Numbered from the stretch's first letter, positions 51,001-60,685 are shown. The stretch: 64,000 nucleotides of DNA from Bdellovibrionales bacterium Ga0074139 (GCA_001464795.1 LNEB01000002.1:1-64000); one strand, 5' to 3'. Translations and numbers: made by a program. Notes: generated by a model from the sequence alone, not told the origin.

Positions 51001-52254
51001 TCCACCAACAGATGAAAAGCTTCCCCCAACATACCACCCACCTGCACCGTCAGAGATAGCTGAATAAACAGTTCCATTCACTTTTGGAAAACTGAGGTTG
51101 GGTTCTGAGGAAGCTATTGAAAATTCAGCACTGGATGAATTGATATAGGTGGAATTGATCGAGCCAAACTGACCGCCAATTAAAATATCGCCTGTAGAAT
51201 TCACTTCAATTTTTTTAATTTCACCTGCAGGACTAGGATTCCAACTCGTCACAACACCAGCTGATAGATCAATGGCTGCAAGACCTGTTCGTTCAACTCC
51301 ACCAATTAAGGAAAAGTTTCCACCCACATAAAGTAAGCCAGCATTGAGCTTCAAAGTTTCAACAAAACCATTTGCAACTGGCACGTTGAAACTTTGATCA
51401 AGAGTTCCATCCGGATTTAGTCTTGCAAGCCCTTGCCTAGGAATTCCTTGCACTGCTGAAAAAAATCCTGCCACAAACCAACCACCTGAACCATCAGCTA
51501 TCACAGCTGTTAAAGCTCCGTTGAATGGTGAATTCACAAAATCTGATAATTGGTTGGCGGGAAAAACAGACTGAGCTGTGACAGTATCAAGAGGTGCACC
51601 AAAGCTATTTGTACCTGTCGTAAAGCTACCACCGATATAAAGATCGTTCCCGTCGAGCGCTAAAGCTTGAACCGATCCAGAATACAAGCTCCTTCCATAA
51701 TCAGGAACAAAATTAGGATCTAACCGTCCATTACTTAAAATTCTTGCTACACCTTTTCTGGGGATACCAGCCACATCATTGAAATCTCCACCAATGTACC
51801 AACCCCCGTTTCCATCTGGAATGGTAGCCAGAACTTGCCCTGGGATAAAATCAACAGCACTGACGGCTTGATTGGAAAGTTGAATAGTCGCAGCTGAGGA
51901 CAAATTGATCTCAGGATTGATCTGATCAAAACTTCCACCGATAACTAAATTTCCAGCTTGGTTGACATCCATTGCATAAATGGGACCCGAAGGATTAGGT
52001 GCCCAATCCAATACTTCTCGGGTCCAAATATTAAGCGCTGCTAAATTAGATCTTCGAACACCGTTAATTTCAGAAAAATTTCCTGCGACAATCAGTTGAT
52101 CACCGACGATTTTTAATTCATTAATATTTCCATTAACAGGAATGGAAAGTCCAAAGCTTGAAAAATCACCAAGCCCTGAAACATCCACAGTGGCATTGGT
52201 ACAACCTAAGCTAAAAATTAAAAATAAAACAAATAGTAGTTGGATGAAAATCAC
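48091..52254 (-). CDS. Giant repeat lipoprotein (propeller-like delta-60/DUF5122-type repeats)
   Basis: 1,387 residues. Signal peptide with lipobox FSLGC (Cys near 18). From about residue 35 to the end it consists of roughly 30 units of 40-45 residues with the pattern LYVGGNFTTIGG-x2-RN-x-IAAID, then TGLATxWNPN-x2-. Such WNPN/GGxF repeats resemble delta-60 or kelch-like beta-propeller blades. It is exported and probably displayed on the outer membrane. The codons of many repeats are near identical (DNA copies of GGATTCCAAG). Function unknown; adhesion or ligand binding is the common guess. Confidence 0.7.
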   Translation of the reverse strand: MIFIQLLFVLFLIFSLGCTNATVDVSGLGDFSSFGLSIPVNGNINELKIVGDQLIVAGNFSEINGVRRSNLAALNIWTREVLDWAPNPSGPIYAMDVNQAGNLVIGGSFDQINPEINLSSAATIQLSNQAVSAVDFIPGQVLATIPDGNGGWYIGGDFNDVAGIPRKGVARILSNGRLDPNFVPDYGRSLYSGSVQALALDGNDLYIGGSFTTGTNSFGAPLDTVTAQSVFPANQLSDFVNSPFNGALTAVIADGSGGWFVAGFFSAVQGIPRQGLARLNPDGTLDQSFNVPVANGFVETLKLNAGLLYVGGNFSLIGGVERTGLAAIDLSAGVVTSWNPSPAGEIKKIEVNSTGDILIGGQFGSINSTYINSSSAEFSIASSEPNLSFPKVNGTVYSAISDGAGGWYVGGSFSSVGGNSITNLARILSDGSVDLAFNPSPNNIVYAMVLQGSVLYVGGLFTFIDSQLRNYIAAIDTNTGTLTSWNPNANERVRTLVSDGSLIYAGGNFVTIGGETRNRVAALDTTTGLATAWNPNANNVVHSLVINGATLYTAGEFTTIGGASRNRIAAIDLTSGLATAWNPNANSIVSTLAVDGTLVYAGGSFTNIGGQARNRIAALDVSTGNATAWNPNANANVNSLTVLGATVYLAGNFTTINGSLNRKYLAAVDTSTGTSTAWQPVVDNPVITLAAQGSQILAGGFFNFAGGVARQNLAAVSSTTGVATAWDPSSNGLIESLFVDGNNVYVGGLFNSIGGAFRNRVARISAITALADSWNPNPNSTVLDIQIAGSVVYVAGNFTTIGGQTRNRIAALDIASGLATTWNPNSNGTIQSLYVDSGFVYVGGNFSTIGGQLRNHIAAIDSITGLATVWNPSPDGLINSIAGQGSNVYAGGNFSTIGNQGSRNIAKLNATTGANQNFSFRPDNTVLSLAINGSSLYLGGTFLSINTTTRNYIARINISTNTLDTWNPTANSQVNQMAISGSQLYVAGFFNSIGGQARNYLASLDVTTGLATTWNPNPNQFVRALKINGTTLYVGGNFNSIDSLGRNYLAAFSIPTNTLLPWIPSANNIVTSLALNSTDLVAAGEFTEISGQPRLRLASFNLASGLLGSLNQSIGGTILSLGLTDSAVFIGGNSLTVGGLLRQNLAEIDLQTGEATSWSPTTNSSVNSVAVSGSDVYIAGLFSSVNGSVRNFFASLSSITGNLNSFDPELDNGVDTIHISGTTLYLGGVFNFVNNLTDPRNHLAAFDTSTDLLLPWNPGSDGFVYQLFNDNGIIYTHGTFTTIGGQIRNRLAAVDSMTGLATTWDPNPDNSVTGITKIGSQLIFTGYFNQIGFNSISYCAKLDTQSNLYSACSSSINSSIDAAAATDYYLFLAQPGRLTVVPNQSSP

Positions 52255-52284
52255 ATACCAATATCGGCTTATTTAAGAAATCAG

Positions 52285-53553
52285 TTAAATGGATTCCATG
52301 ATGGCAGCGATGCCCATTCCACCTGCTGTGCAAATGGAAATCAGGCCTCGACCTTTGCCTTTTTCTTTTAAAATATGGGCCAAATTGGCAACGATTCTTC
52401 CACCAGTTGCCCCAAAAGGATGACCAATGGCTAGGCTTCCCCCTTTGATGTTCATTTTGGATCGATCTATCACACCCATTTTTTCATTGCGACCTAGGAC
52501 TCGCTTGCAGTAGGACTCATCATCCCAAGCTTTCAATGTGCAAAGCACTTGCCCAGCAAAAGCTTCATGAATTTCGTAGTAATCAAAATCTTGAAGTTTT
52601 AGATTATTTCTTTCTAACAATCTTGAGACCGCTAATGCAGGAGCAATTAATAAACCTTCCCCGTGCACAAAATCCAGAGCTGCCACTTCACAATCAACAA
52701 ATTTGGCAAGCATGGGAAGCTTTTCACTTTCCGCTTTTTTGCGACTTGCTAAAAGCACAGCACTAGCTCCGTCAGTTAAGGCTGTTGAATTCCCTGCTGT
52801 TAAAGTTCCAGCTCCTGAAGTATCAAAAACAGGTTTCAATTTAGCTAGTTTCTCGATCGTTGTTTCTTTCCTTAGAATTAAATCTTTTTTTACACCTTGA
52901 AACTCAAAAATCATCTGATTATGAAAACCTGCCTCGACAGCTGCAGCCCCTTTTTGATGGCTTTCAAAGGAAAGTTGATCTTGATCTTCTCTGGAGATTT
53001 TCCACTCTTGCACCATCATCTCGCAGTGCTGACCCATGGATTTAGAAGTCCTGGGCTCCATCACAGCTGGAAATTGGGGTTTGAAGTCTTTGAAACTAAA
53101 ACCAAGGGCTGATTTTATTTTATCCATTGTGGATTTGGATTGGTTAAGAGCTATTATTTTTTGTGCAAAGGATCTGGGAAATAAAACACTGATATCAGAA
53201 TTGGTGTCCACACCTCCGCCAATTCCCCACTGCATTTGTCCACTGGAAATTTTGAGAGCGATTTGATTAATGGTTTCTAAACTTGTTCCGCAAGCACGCT
53301 GGACATTGTATCCTGGAGTTCTGGGATCAAGCCCCGTGCCTAATACAATTTCTCGTCCCAGATTCCAGTTGCCCGGTGGAATCATCACACCACCCACGGC
53401 CACATCTCCTAGAAGCTTGCCTTCTAACTTCATTTTTATGACGAGGGCCTGTAATGTGGCTGTCATCATATCCTGAGTGCTGACTCCGGAATAAGCTGTC
53501 ATGGATTTCACAAAAGGTGTTCTTTGGCCGCCGCAAACGATAACGTCATTCAT
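52285..53553 (-). CDS. Acetyl-CoA acyltransferase (thiolase)
   Basis: 422 residues, typical for FadA/FadI-type thiolase. The nucleophilic Cys sits in VQRACGTSLE (about 89), GGSLAIGHPFGATGGRI (about 375) carries the active-site His, and ICTAGGMGIA carries the second Cys. It cleaves or forms beta-ketoacyl-CoA, depending on pathway. The N-terminal CGGQRTPFVKS is normal. No other beta-oxidation gene is present in the window. The start overlaps the stop of the upstream unknown gene (ATGA). Confidence 0.9.
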   Translation of the reverse strand: MNDVIVCGGQRTPFVKSMTAYSGVSTQDMMTATLQALVIKMKLEGKLLGDVAVGGVMIPPGNWNLGREIVLGTGLDPRTPGYNVQRACGTSLETINQIALKISSGQMQWGIGGGVDTNSDISVLFPRSFAQKIIALNQSKSTMDKIKSALGFSFKDFKPQFPAVMEPRTSKSMGQHCEMMVQEWKISREDQDQLSFESHQKGAAAVEAGFHNQMIFEFQGVKKDLILRKETTIEKLAKLKPVFDTSGAGTLTAGNSTALTDGASAVLLASRKKAESEKLPMLAKFVDCEVAALDFVHGEGLLIAPALAVSRLLERNNLKLQDFDYYEIHEAFAGQVLCTLKAWDDESYCKRVLGRNEKMGVIDRSKMNIKGGSLAIGHPFGATGGRIVANLAHILKEKGKGRGLISICTAGGMGIAAIMESI

Positions 53554-54929
53554 TGAGGACTCTCTTTTCGCTGTTGTAAATTGGGTTTAGCAAACATTAG
53601 TCGGTATTCTTCAATCCAAGCTTCATTCAATATATTTTCATTTTTTACACTCACAAGAGCAGAATGCAGAAGATCGGGTTTGTTGTATTTATTTTTATGA
53701 GCTTGAGAAAATCCAAGGACGATTTTTTCAGCCATATACAGATGCACATAAAATGAATTTAAATCCGCCGGACTTTGCTTTGTCGTGAAACCTTCACAGT
53801 ATTTGTAAAAATCTTCTTTCAATTGTCCTTGCAACGACACAGATAGTTGATGGGGAAAGGATTGAAAAACTACTTTTTCTTCCTCTGACAATTGGGTGGA
53901 ATTAAACAACCATTTTTTATAAAAAAGAGAGGGTGATAAATTTTGACAGCAAGCATAGGCCCACTTCAGTTCGATCATCCTGGCATGTTCTGTTTGCGAA
54001 AAGTGATCAGCTAAGAAAGAAGCCACAATCAAATCTAAAGAAGATCTTTCAAATTGCAGCAAAGTGCTTTGAGTCATTTCAAAAAGTAAAAACCATGGAT
54101 CTGGTGATTCTCTTAAATAATCGTTAATGGTATCTAAGTGTAAAGACAAGTCATCCACACTGCCAGGGAATTCATTGGGGCGTGGGATCGAGGTCAAGCC
54201 CACCATTAAAGCTTCCCGCCACTGCGATAAAACTTGATAAAACTTAGACCTTAATCTTTTCCTTAAGCCGATGTTGAAGCGGTCAAAATAATATTCAATG
54301 TGCTGGTTATAGGCATTCACACTTTGCTTGTGAATGTAGAGAAGCTTAGCTGTTTCAAATTTTTTAAATTTGGATTCTGATAAAATAAGATTTTCGTTCA
54401 CAACTGGAATGTACTTTTGGTTCAGTGGCAAATAAAAATAAGCATTAAATGCAATCAAAGTTTCAGGAAAAAAATCTTGCGAATTGATTTCATAGAATTC
54501 ACAAAGCCCTTTTAAAAAAATTAGAAATTCCGACAAAAAGGTCTCTAAAAAAACTTGCCGGTCTACTAAATGATTCAAAAACAACTTCTGAGCGGTCAGC
54601 AAAGCTTCTTCATTGATGGGAGTAATAATAAATAGATCCACTTCATTTTGAAAATGGTCCATTAATTTTTGAATATCGCCAGCGGAAGCCGAAAGGTGTT
54701 CTGGAATATCAAAGAACACAGTGTGAGGTTTTAGTTTGTCGTCTGCTAAAAAAGAGCTAAGACTGTCGCAAATATGAGCTTTAAATAAAAGAAATTCACA
54801 GGCTTGAGTGAAGCGACTTTTAAGGCCTGGATCACTTGTGATGAGTATTAAAGAATCACGCTCTAAATTCAGCAACCAGTCCCCTTGCTTTGCGTTAAAA
54901 TCTTGTATTAAGCTTGAATCAGTCAGCAA
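53550..54929 (-). CDS. Hypothetical cytoplasmic protein coupled to the thiolase gene
   Basis: About 460 residues if translation starts at TTG 54929; a longer open frame runs to 55100 but would overlap the 5' half of a divergent gene on the other strand, so I reject the extension. The protein is mostly helical, with LILITSDPGLKSRFTQACEF near the N-terminus and several Leu/Phe-rich helical stretches. No motif recognised. The stop is ATGA-coupled to the thiolase gene. The start is uncertain; a GTG at about 54959 is another option. Confidence 0.45.
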   Translation of the reverse strand: MLTDSSLIQDFNAKQGDWLLNLERDSLILITSDPGLKSRFTQACEFLLFKAHICDSLSSFLADDKLKPHTVFFDIPEHLSASAGDIQKLMDHFQNEVDLFIITPINEEALLTAQKLFLNHLVDRQVFLETFLSEFLIFLKGLCEFYEINSQDFFPETLIAFNAYFYLPLNQKYIPVVNENLILSESKFKKFETAKLLYIHKQSVNAYNQHIEYYFDRFNIGLRKRLRSKFYQVLSQWREALMVGLTSIPRPNEFPGSVDDLSLHLDTINDYLRESPDPWFLLFEMTQSTLLQFERSSLDLIVASFLADHFSQTEHARMIELKWAYACCQNLSPSLFYKKWLFNSTQLSEEEKVVFQSFPHQLSVSLQGQLKEDFYKYCEGFTTKQSPADLNSFYVHLYMAEKIVLGFSQAHKNKYNKPDLLHSALVSVKNENILNEAWIEEYRLMFAKPNLQQRKESPQ

Positions 54930-54972
54930 AAAAAAACAAAACTTATATAAACATGACACAGGGAGTTTTCCT

Positions 54973-55575
54973 ATGATTAAAGCTAGTATCCTATCTTCTC
55001 TTCTTTTACTGACTTGCTCGCTCGCAGTTGCCGAGTCCAAAAAAATATCAGGTGTCAGCTTATCTGATACCGTTAGCTTTCCTAATTTAGAAAACACCAC
55101 ACTTAAATCAGTGGACGCGGCATTAAGACAAAAGAAAGTGGCGTTTTTAAATTTTGATGTTTATGTGGCTGAGATTCTACTTCCCCCAACGACTGCGTGG
55201 GATAAAAAGTCCAGCACCTTTGAAGGGTCAAGTACGGCTGGAATCATGATGACTTTCTTAAGGGATGTCCCAGGAAAAGATGTGTCGGCTGCATTTGCAG
55301 AAGGCTTAAAAAAGAACAGTGTCAGCACTGATACTGCCGCAGTTCAAGATTTTTTAAAAAAAGTGGCCTCTTTGGGTGACATTAAAAAAAATGAAGTGCT
55401 GTCACTTGTAAGATTAAAAAAAGAAAAAGAAGACATCTTATTAGTTCAGGTCTCAAGCCGCTTTTCTGAAACAATTATCAGTCCCACGGCTTGGACCACT
55501 GGTATTTTACAAATCTGGAGTGGCAAGCCCTCAGATCCGGGCCTGCAAAGCTTTAAGTTGAAAATTTTCAACTAA
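54973..55575 (+). CDS. Secreted chalcone-isomerase-like protein
   Basis: 200 residues. Signal peptide about 1-19 (cleavage after VAES). The mature part has the pattern of the chalcone isomerase-like family: SFPNLENTTLKSVDAALRQK, VAFLNFDVYVAEILLPP and FLRDVPGKDVSAAFAEGL. Bacterial members are periplasmic or lipid-binding without known isomerase activity. I use ATG 54973, behind GGGAGTTTTCCT, rather than an upstream in-frame start. Its last 45 bases overlap the lon gene on the other strand. Confidence 0.7.
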   Translation: MIKASILSSLLLLTCSLAVAESKKISGVSLSDTVSFPNLENTTLKSVDAALRQKKVAFLNFDVYVAEILLPPTTAWDKKSSTFEGSSTAGIMMTFLRDVPGKDVSAAFAEGLKKNSVSTDTAAVQDFLKKVASLGDIKKNEVLSLVRLKKEKEDILLVQVSSRFSETIISPTAWTTGILQIWSGKPSDPGLQSFKLKIFN

Positions 55576-57897
55576 ACTTCCGTCCAAACCTAAGGCCCAA
55601 TTCAGAACTTCATCAACGGTCTGGGCCTTAGTGATCTCGAGATCCTGCAAAACTTCAACAGGCAAGTTTTTAAGATCTCGTTCATTTCCCATGGGGATTA
55701 AAACTTTTCTTCGACCGCGCTTATGTGCAGCAATCAACTTTTCTTTTATGCCTCCCACAGGCAGCACCGTGCCCGTTAAAGTGATCTCTCCGGTCATGGC
55801 CTTATCAATATCCACACTGCGTTTTGTAATCAATGAAGCCAGTGAAGTGATCAATGTAACCCCTGCTGAGGGACCATCCTTCGGAATGGCACCGGCAGGC
55901 GCATGAATATGCAGATCCAATTTCGAAAAATCAAAAGGCACACCCCACAAAGCGGTTCTTGATTTAAGCAAACTTAAAGCAAGCTCTGCAGATTCCTTCA
56001 TAACGTCACCCAATTGACCTGTTAAAGTGAGCCTTCCAGATCCAGGCATCACCGCTGATTCAATGTATAAAAGATCTCCACCTACGGGTGTCCACGCAAG
56101 CCCTGCCACAATGCCAGGACCTGATTTTAAATCTTCCTTTTCACGAACGATGCGGTCACTGCCCAAAATATCTTCAAGCTCTTTGGCCTGAACAACAGGT
56201 AAAGGATCTGTCACATTTTTTTCACGGCGCTCGACCACTTTTTCAGAGACGTGTCTAGCCACCTGTGCAATTTTTCTTTTTAGTTCTCGAACTCCCGCTT
56301 CTCTGGTGAAATCAGAAATCAAAACTTGCAAAGCCTCTTGAGAAAGTTGGAACTCATCTTTTGATAACCCATGCTCTTCAATTGTCTGCGGAACTAAATA
56401 GCGCTGAGCAATTTCTAGTTTTTCAAGGTTAGTGTAACTGCCAAGCTCAATCACTTCCATACGGTCCAAAAGGGGGCCTGCAATCCCATCTAAACTATTA
56501 GCAGTTGCAATAAACATCACCTGAGACAAATCAAAGGCTGTATCAAGATAATGATCCATGAAGTTTTCGTTTTGTTCAGGGTCTAAAACTTCAAGCATCG
56601 CATTGGCAGGATCACCGGAGTGTCTGTAACTCATTTTATCAATTTCATCTAAAAGCATCACTGGATTGTTAGCTCCAACTTTTTTAATTGAGTTAAGAAT
56701 TCTTCCAGGCAAAGCACCAATGTAGGTTCTGCGGTGCCCCCTGATTTCAGCTTCATCACGCACACCGCCCAAGCTGACTCGAACGTAGGGACGGTTCAGC
56801 GCACTAGCAATACTTTTAACCAATGATGTTTTCCCCACCCCTGGAGGGCCAAGAAACAACAAAATGGATCCCTTTTGACCTTTTTTTAATTTCATCACGG
56901 ATAAGCTTTGTAAAATTCTTTTCTTAATTTTTTCTAGTCCAAAATGATCAGAATCCAATTGCTGTCTGGCTTGTTCAATATTAATTTCCTGGACTTCTGA
57001 GCTGGCATTCCAAGGCAGGCTGAGCATGAAATCCAAATGATTTTTGATCACATGAAATTCAGGTGAAGCATTATTCATTTGTGACAGTCTTTTAGCTTGT
57101 GACATGGCTAACTTCAAAGCATCACTGGGTAGCTGCAATTTTTTAATTTTATCTTCATACTGAAGCTCTTCACCTTCTTGTGAATCACCCAGTTCGTCTT
57201 GTATCACTCGCATTTGCTCTCGTAAAATTTGCTGACGTTGATTTTGTCCAAAACGAGAATAAAGTTTTTTTCTGATATCATCTTGCACTTCTAAACTGGA
57301 TTTTAAATCACTGAATAGTTTTAAAATCTCAAGAGTGCGGTCCTTAAGGCTGGAAATTTCTAAAACTTTTTGTTTGTTTTGAATGGACAAATCAATTTGT
57401 GCAGCAGAAAAATACCCAAGTTCAGCTAAATCTTCGATATTATTAAACACAGATTTTAAATTTTCCTGTGGTTTAATAAGATCAAAGGAAATATCCAATA
57501 AGCTTTTCATCAAAATATTTTCTGTATCCACATCTAAATCAATAAGATCTTCAATGGGCACCAATGTACTTTGAAAAGATAAAGTCTGTGGATCTTGAGA
57601 CAAATCAAGACTGACTTTTTTAACCCCACGGATCACAACTTGAAGACTTCCATCATTTAACTTTTTAGACGATTCGATTCGACAAAGTGTCCCCACTGAA
57701 TAGAAATCATGAATTTTTAAATCTTCGGAATCTGGACTTTTTTGGGCCACAGTTATAATCCATTGTCCTTGCTGGCTTGCATTTTCAATGGCTTTTAAAC
57801 TGGGACTTCGACCCACCTTTAAAACCTGGGAAATGGAAGGAAAAACAACTGTATTTTTAAGTGGCAGAACGGGAACTAAACCTACTGGCCATGACAT
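55531..57897 (-). CDS. lon: ATP-dependent protease Lon
   Basis: 788 residues, full length. An N-terminal substrate-binding domain (LPVLPLKNTVVFP-type start), an AAA+ module with GPPGVGKTS (about 348) and VMLLDEIDK, and a C-terminal serine-lysine protease: PKDGPSAGV with the nucleophile Ser near 673 and VGGIKEKL with Lys near 716. It degrades misfolded and regulatory proteins in the cytoplasm. The start follows GAGGAGGCTATT, an excellent site. It overlaps the chalcone-isomerase-like gene on the other strand by 45 bases. Confidence 0.95.
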   Translation of the reverse strand: MSWPVGLVPVLPLKNTVVFPSISQVLKVGRSPSLKAIENASQQGQWIITVAQKSPDSEDLKIHDFYSVGTLCRIESSKKLNDGSLQVVIRGVKKVSLDLSQDPQTLSFQSTLVPIEDLIDLDVDTENILMKSLLDISFDLIKPQENLKSVFNNIEDLAELGYFSAAQIDLSIQNKQKVLEISSLKDRTLEILKLFSDLKSSLEVQDDIRKKLYSRFGQNQRQQILREQMRVIQDELGDSQEGEELQYEDKIKKLQLPSDALKLAMSQAKRLSQMNNASPEFHVIKNHLDFMLSLPWNASSEVQEINIEQARQQLDSDHFGLEKIKKRILQSLSVMKLKKGQKGSILLFLGPPGVGKTSLVKSIASALNRPYVRVSLGGVRDEAEIRGHRRTYIGALPGRILNSIKKVGANNPVMLLDEIDKMSYRHSGDPANAMLEVLDPEQNENFMDHYLDTAFDLSQVMFIATANSLDGIAGPLLDRMEVIELGSYTNLEKLEIAQRYLVPQTIEEHGLSKDEFQLSQEALQVLISDFTREAGVRELKRKIAQVARHVSEKVVERREKNVTDPLPVVQAKELEDILGSDRIVREKEDLKSGPGIVAGLAWTPVGGDLLYIESAVMPGSGRLTLTGQLGDVMKESAELALSLLKSRTALWGVPFDFSKLDLHIHAPAGAIPKDGPSAGVTLITSLASLITKRSVDIDKAMTGEITLTGTVLPVGGIKEKLIAAHKRGRRKVLIPMGNERDLKNLPVEVLQDLEITKAQTVDEVLNWALGLDGSLVENFQLKALQARI

Positions 57898-57958
57898 AAT
57901 AGCCTCCTCATCATAAGTAACAATGTGAGGTACATTTAAGCTTCGTCAAGGTCCTGAA

Positions 57959-58927
57959 TTAAAAAGTCTCAAAAACAGCTTCCACAATAAAACTTTTTAA
58001 TTGTGATCTGACACGGGATAAGTTCACTTTATGAACGAGGGTCTTAGAATCACACCACACAAAGCTTGCGTAGAGCTTCCAAATGGATGTGAATAAATAA
58101 GAAAAGAATTCTGCGTTTTTTTGCGCTTCTGGTTTTGATTTTTTAAATAAGGTCAAAATGGTTTCAAAATAGTCCTGCTGACTGCGACGATTCATTTCTT
58201 GCAAAGTGGGGTCATTTTCTAAATAACCCCATAACAAAATGCGGTAATAGGACTCGTGAGTTTCAATGTAGTCCAAATATTTCTCTAGGACCTGGGCTAA
58301 ATGACCTTTATTAAATTCTGACATATTCCCGATCAATGGAGCTAAGAATAAATAAAATTCTTGATGAGACTGAGCTGTTACCCACAGCTTTAAGGCTTGA
58401 TCCGTTTCCCAACGACTGATGAAGTATTCATGAGGAATCCCAGTTAAATCAGAGGCTTTTTTAAGTGTTAAATCACGGAATCCATTTTGACAAACAAAGC
58501 GTACAATTTGTGCCATGGCCAAGTCGGATAATTCCACTTTTGTGCAGCCCACATCAGGGAAGTTTTGTTTTCGAATGATGGCAAGACCTTTTAAATAATC
58601 CTTCATTTCCATTTGTGCTAAATTTTTAGAGGGATGATTTTCAGCTCTTAATGTTTCCAGTAATGAAAAAAAATGTTTGAGTTCCTGATCTTGCTGAACA
58701 ATCACAGGAAGTTCTTTGAAAAATGGAGACTTCACCTGTGAACTCAGAGGCCACCAAAAAGAAATGGCCTCTGTTAAAAATGTCTGAATACGGTCAAACT
58801 TCACTGATTGAGGATGGGAACTGATAAGACCATACTGCTTGAGTCTTTTTTCTGACAATTGGATTTGCTCTTCAGACCATCCAAAGTGATGACTCCGATC
58901 ATTGATACAACAATAAAGAGTCAGCAT
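57959..58927 (-). CDS. TetR-like regulator with long N-terminal extension
   Basis: About 322 residues. A TetR-type helix-turn-helix lies in the middle, at about 147-190: MAQIVRFVCQNGFRDLTLKK, then ASDLTGIPHEYFISRW. The C-terminal helical half is consistent with a ligand or dimer domain. The 145 residues before the HTH are not part of a normal TetR (about 200 residues). The start is uncertain: ATG 58927 or a TTG at 58942, neither with a strong binding site. It lies 61 bases upstream of lon in the same direction, so it may control that gene. Confidence 0.6.
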   Translation of the reverse strand: MLTLYCCINDRSHHFGWSEEQIQLSEKRLKQYGLISSHPQSVKFDRIQTFLTEAISFWWPLSSQVKSPFFKELPVIVQQDQELKHFFSLLETLRAENHPSKNLAQMEMKDYLKGLAIIRKQNFPDVGCTKVELSDLAMAQIVRFVCQNGFRDLTLKKASDLTGIPHEYFISRWETDQALKLWVTAQSHQEFYLFLAPLIGNMSEFNKGHLAQVLEKYLDYIETHESYYRILLWGYLENDPTLQEMNRRSQQDYFETILTLFKKSKPEAQKNAEFFSYLFTSIWKLYASFVWCDSKTLVHKVNLSRVRSQLKSFIVEAVFETF

Positions 58928-59017
58928 GTCTTGAGGCTGCAAACAAACCTACTTGAAAAGAGTGATTAACGGTATAGTAAAAAACTCCATTAATCTTGTC
59001 ACTTTTAAAATTAAAAT

Positions 59018-60685
59018 TTATTTAAGTTGAGGCTTAAGCTCTACTTTTCCACCCGTTTGATAGTCCACTGACCAGTGAACATCCCCAGAACCTTTTATGA
59101 CGTACTCAAATAAACTTTCATGTTTATTTTCCACTGAACCTCCCCATAAAGGGGACACCCACGGCAGATCCGCTGACCGACCCGCTAAATGGTGAGTAAA
59201 AGTTTCTAGTTTACCTTGCACAAGCCCTTGAGCTTTAGACAGTACCAAATCAGCTTTGGGTTTTTTATAAATCTCAAGTCCTTTAGCCAAGTCAGAAACG
59301 TAAGTGGGAAGATAGCCTAAATTTGTGGCCTTAATTTTAACTTGGTAAAGATCATGGCTGAGTTTTTCTAATGAGTGAACCTCTGCCTTCACACGAGGAC
59401 TCATCAGCGCCTGGTGAATGGTGAAATCAGTCAGTCTGACCAGTTCCTTTTCTAAAAACTGAGGTGGAGGATTTCTAAAAACATAAAGCCCCTGCCAACC
59501 TCCAATTTCAACAGTCCCCAGCTGAGGATGTTGAAACAAAGTCCAAACTTTAAAAAATTGCTTCTCAGGTAAATTTTGATCACACCATCGAATCATTTTT
59601 AACAAATCATCAGCCGTTGGATTTTGGTAGTAGTCTAAAGGCTTCTTGAACTCGACTCCTGCTTGATTGGCGAGGCTCCAAATTTCAGTGGTCCATGAAA
59701 AAACCCCTCTGTGATCATAATGCCAATCATCCCAAGTGCCCGTGGTGATTTTTTTGGGGTTATAACGAAAGTCATGATAAACAGAAAAAGCTTTGTACCC
59801 AGTAAGCTTTTGGCCCATTTGACCCTGAAGCTTATAAATTTCCAGATCAAAACTAGGGAGCTCCGTGTCAGCTCTTAATGATGAAGGTCTTAACAAAAAA
59901 CCACCAAAAGTATGATGCGTATGGGCTCCTACTATATTAGGTCTATCCACAAAGGCTTTTGCAATCACTTTGGCTTCATTCAAATACATGGGTAAAGGCC
60001 CGGCTCCGTATTCTTGAGGCGAAAACTGCACTGGGGACTGACGGTTAAGATCAAAATTTTGTGCTTCGGTATAGGATTTTTTAAATCCATCAAAATTTTG
60101 AAATTCTCCTTCGGGAAGAAGATGATAAAATTCCCCATGGTAATCAAAAGGTTCACGTAAGACCATAAGCCTGGGATCAGCTTCACAGATTTTGAAAGCA
60201 CCGGCTGGATCTTTGATTCGCATCATTAATAATTGTCCGTCCCCGTCCAGATCCTTTTCTAAGAAATTTTCTTGAGGTACATGGGCTGGAAAAATTTCAG
60301 GGCTGGATCTAACATACTTATTATTTGTTACAGCCAGTTCTGCACCTTCCACAGAAATTCGCGGCACAATGTAGAACGTCACATGCTGAAGTAAATCTTG
60401 AATCTGGGGCTCTTGATGTCGGCTTAACAATGAATCGATCAAGTGCACACAGGCTTGGCAGCCCGCCAGTTCTGTGGCGTGAGTATTTCCATCCACCCAA
60501 AAACCGGGCTTTGCATCAGGACTTTTCTGTACATCTTTTGTCAATGTCATCAGCCAAATATCAAATCCTCCTTCTGTTTTTCCAAGGGAGGTGACTTTAC
60601 AAAGATCGGGATATTTTTTTTCAAAGTCTTGTAAAGTAGATGTGAGCTCTGAGAAATTAAAATAACGATTATGGGTGAGATTCAT
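59018..60685 (-). CDS. M14 zinc carboxypeptidase
   Basis: 555 residues. The M14 site is clear: HATELAGC gives the first His and Glu ligands (about 72-75), FDLNRQ the substrate-binding Arg, AHTHHTFGG the third zinc ligand, and [11 protein letters not shown] the catalytic Glu near 315. About 190 extra residues follow the catalytic domain. No clear signal peptide is seen, so it may act inside the cell or leave by another route. It removes C-terminal residues from peptides. The start overlaps msrB by ATGA. Confidence 0.8.
   Translation of the reverse strand: MNLTHNRYFNFSELTSTLQDFEKKYPDLCKVTSLGKTEGGFDIWLMTLTKDVQKSPDAKPGFWVDGNTHATELAGCQACVHLIDSLLSRHQEPQIQDLLQHVTFYIVPRISVEGAELAVTNNKYVRSSPEIFPAHVPQENFLEKDLDGDGQLLMMRIKDPAGAFKICEADPRLMVLREPFDYHGEFYHLLPEGEFQNFDGFKKSYTEAQNFDLNRQSPVQFSPQEYGAGPLPMYLNEAKVIAKAFVDRPNIVGAHTHHTFGGFLLRPSSLRADTELPSFDLEIYKLQGQMGQKLTGYKAFSVYHDFRYNPKKITTGTWDDWHYDHRGVFSWTTEIWSLANQAGVEFKKPLDYYQNPTADDLLKMIRWCDQNLPEKQFFKVWTLFQHPQLGTVEIGGWQGLYVFRNPPPQFLEKELVRLTDFTIHQALMSPRVKAEVHSLEKLSHDLYQVKIKATNLGYLPTYVSDLAKGLEIYKKPKADLVLSKAQGLVQGKLETFTHHLAGRSADLPWVSPLWGGSVENKHESLFEYVIKGSGDVHWSVDYQTGGKVELKPQLK

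Noticed and set aside
48091-52254. Possible CRISPR or tandem repeat array suggested by recurrent GGATTCCAAG blocks
   Set aside because: The repeats are in frame, vary by codon and encode protein blades; spacing is not uniform.
54930-55100. N-terminal extension of the unknown gene upstream of the thiolase
   Set aside because: It would overlap the coding part of the oppositely oriented chalcone-isomerase-like gene, which has a proper signal peptide and binding site.
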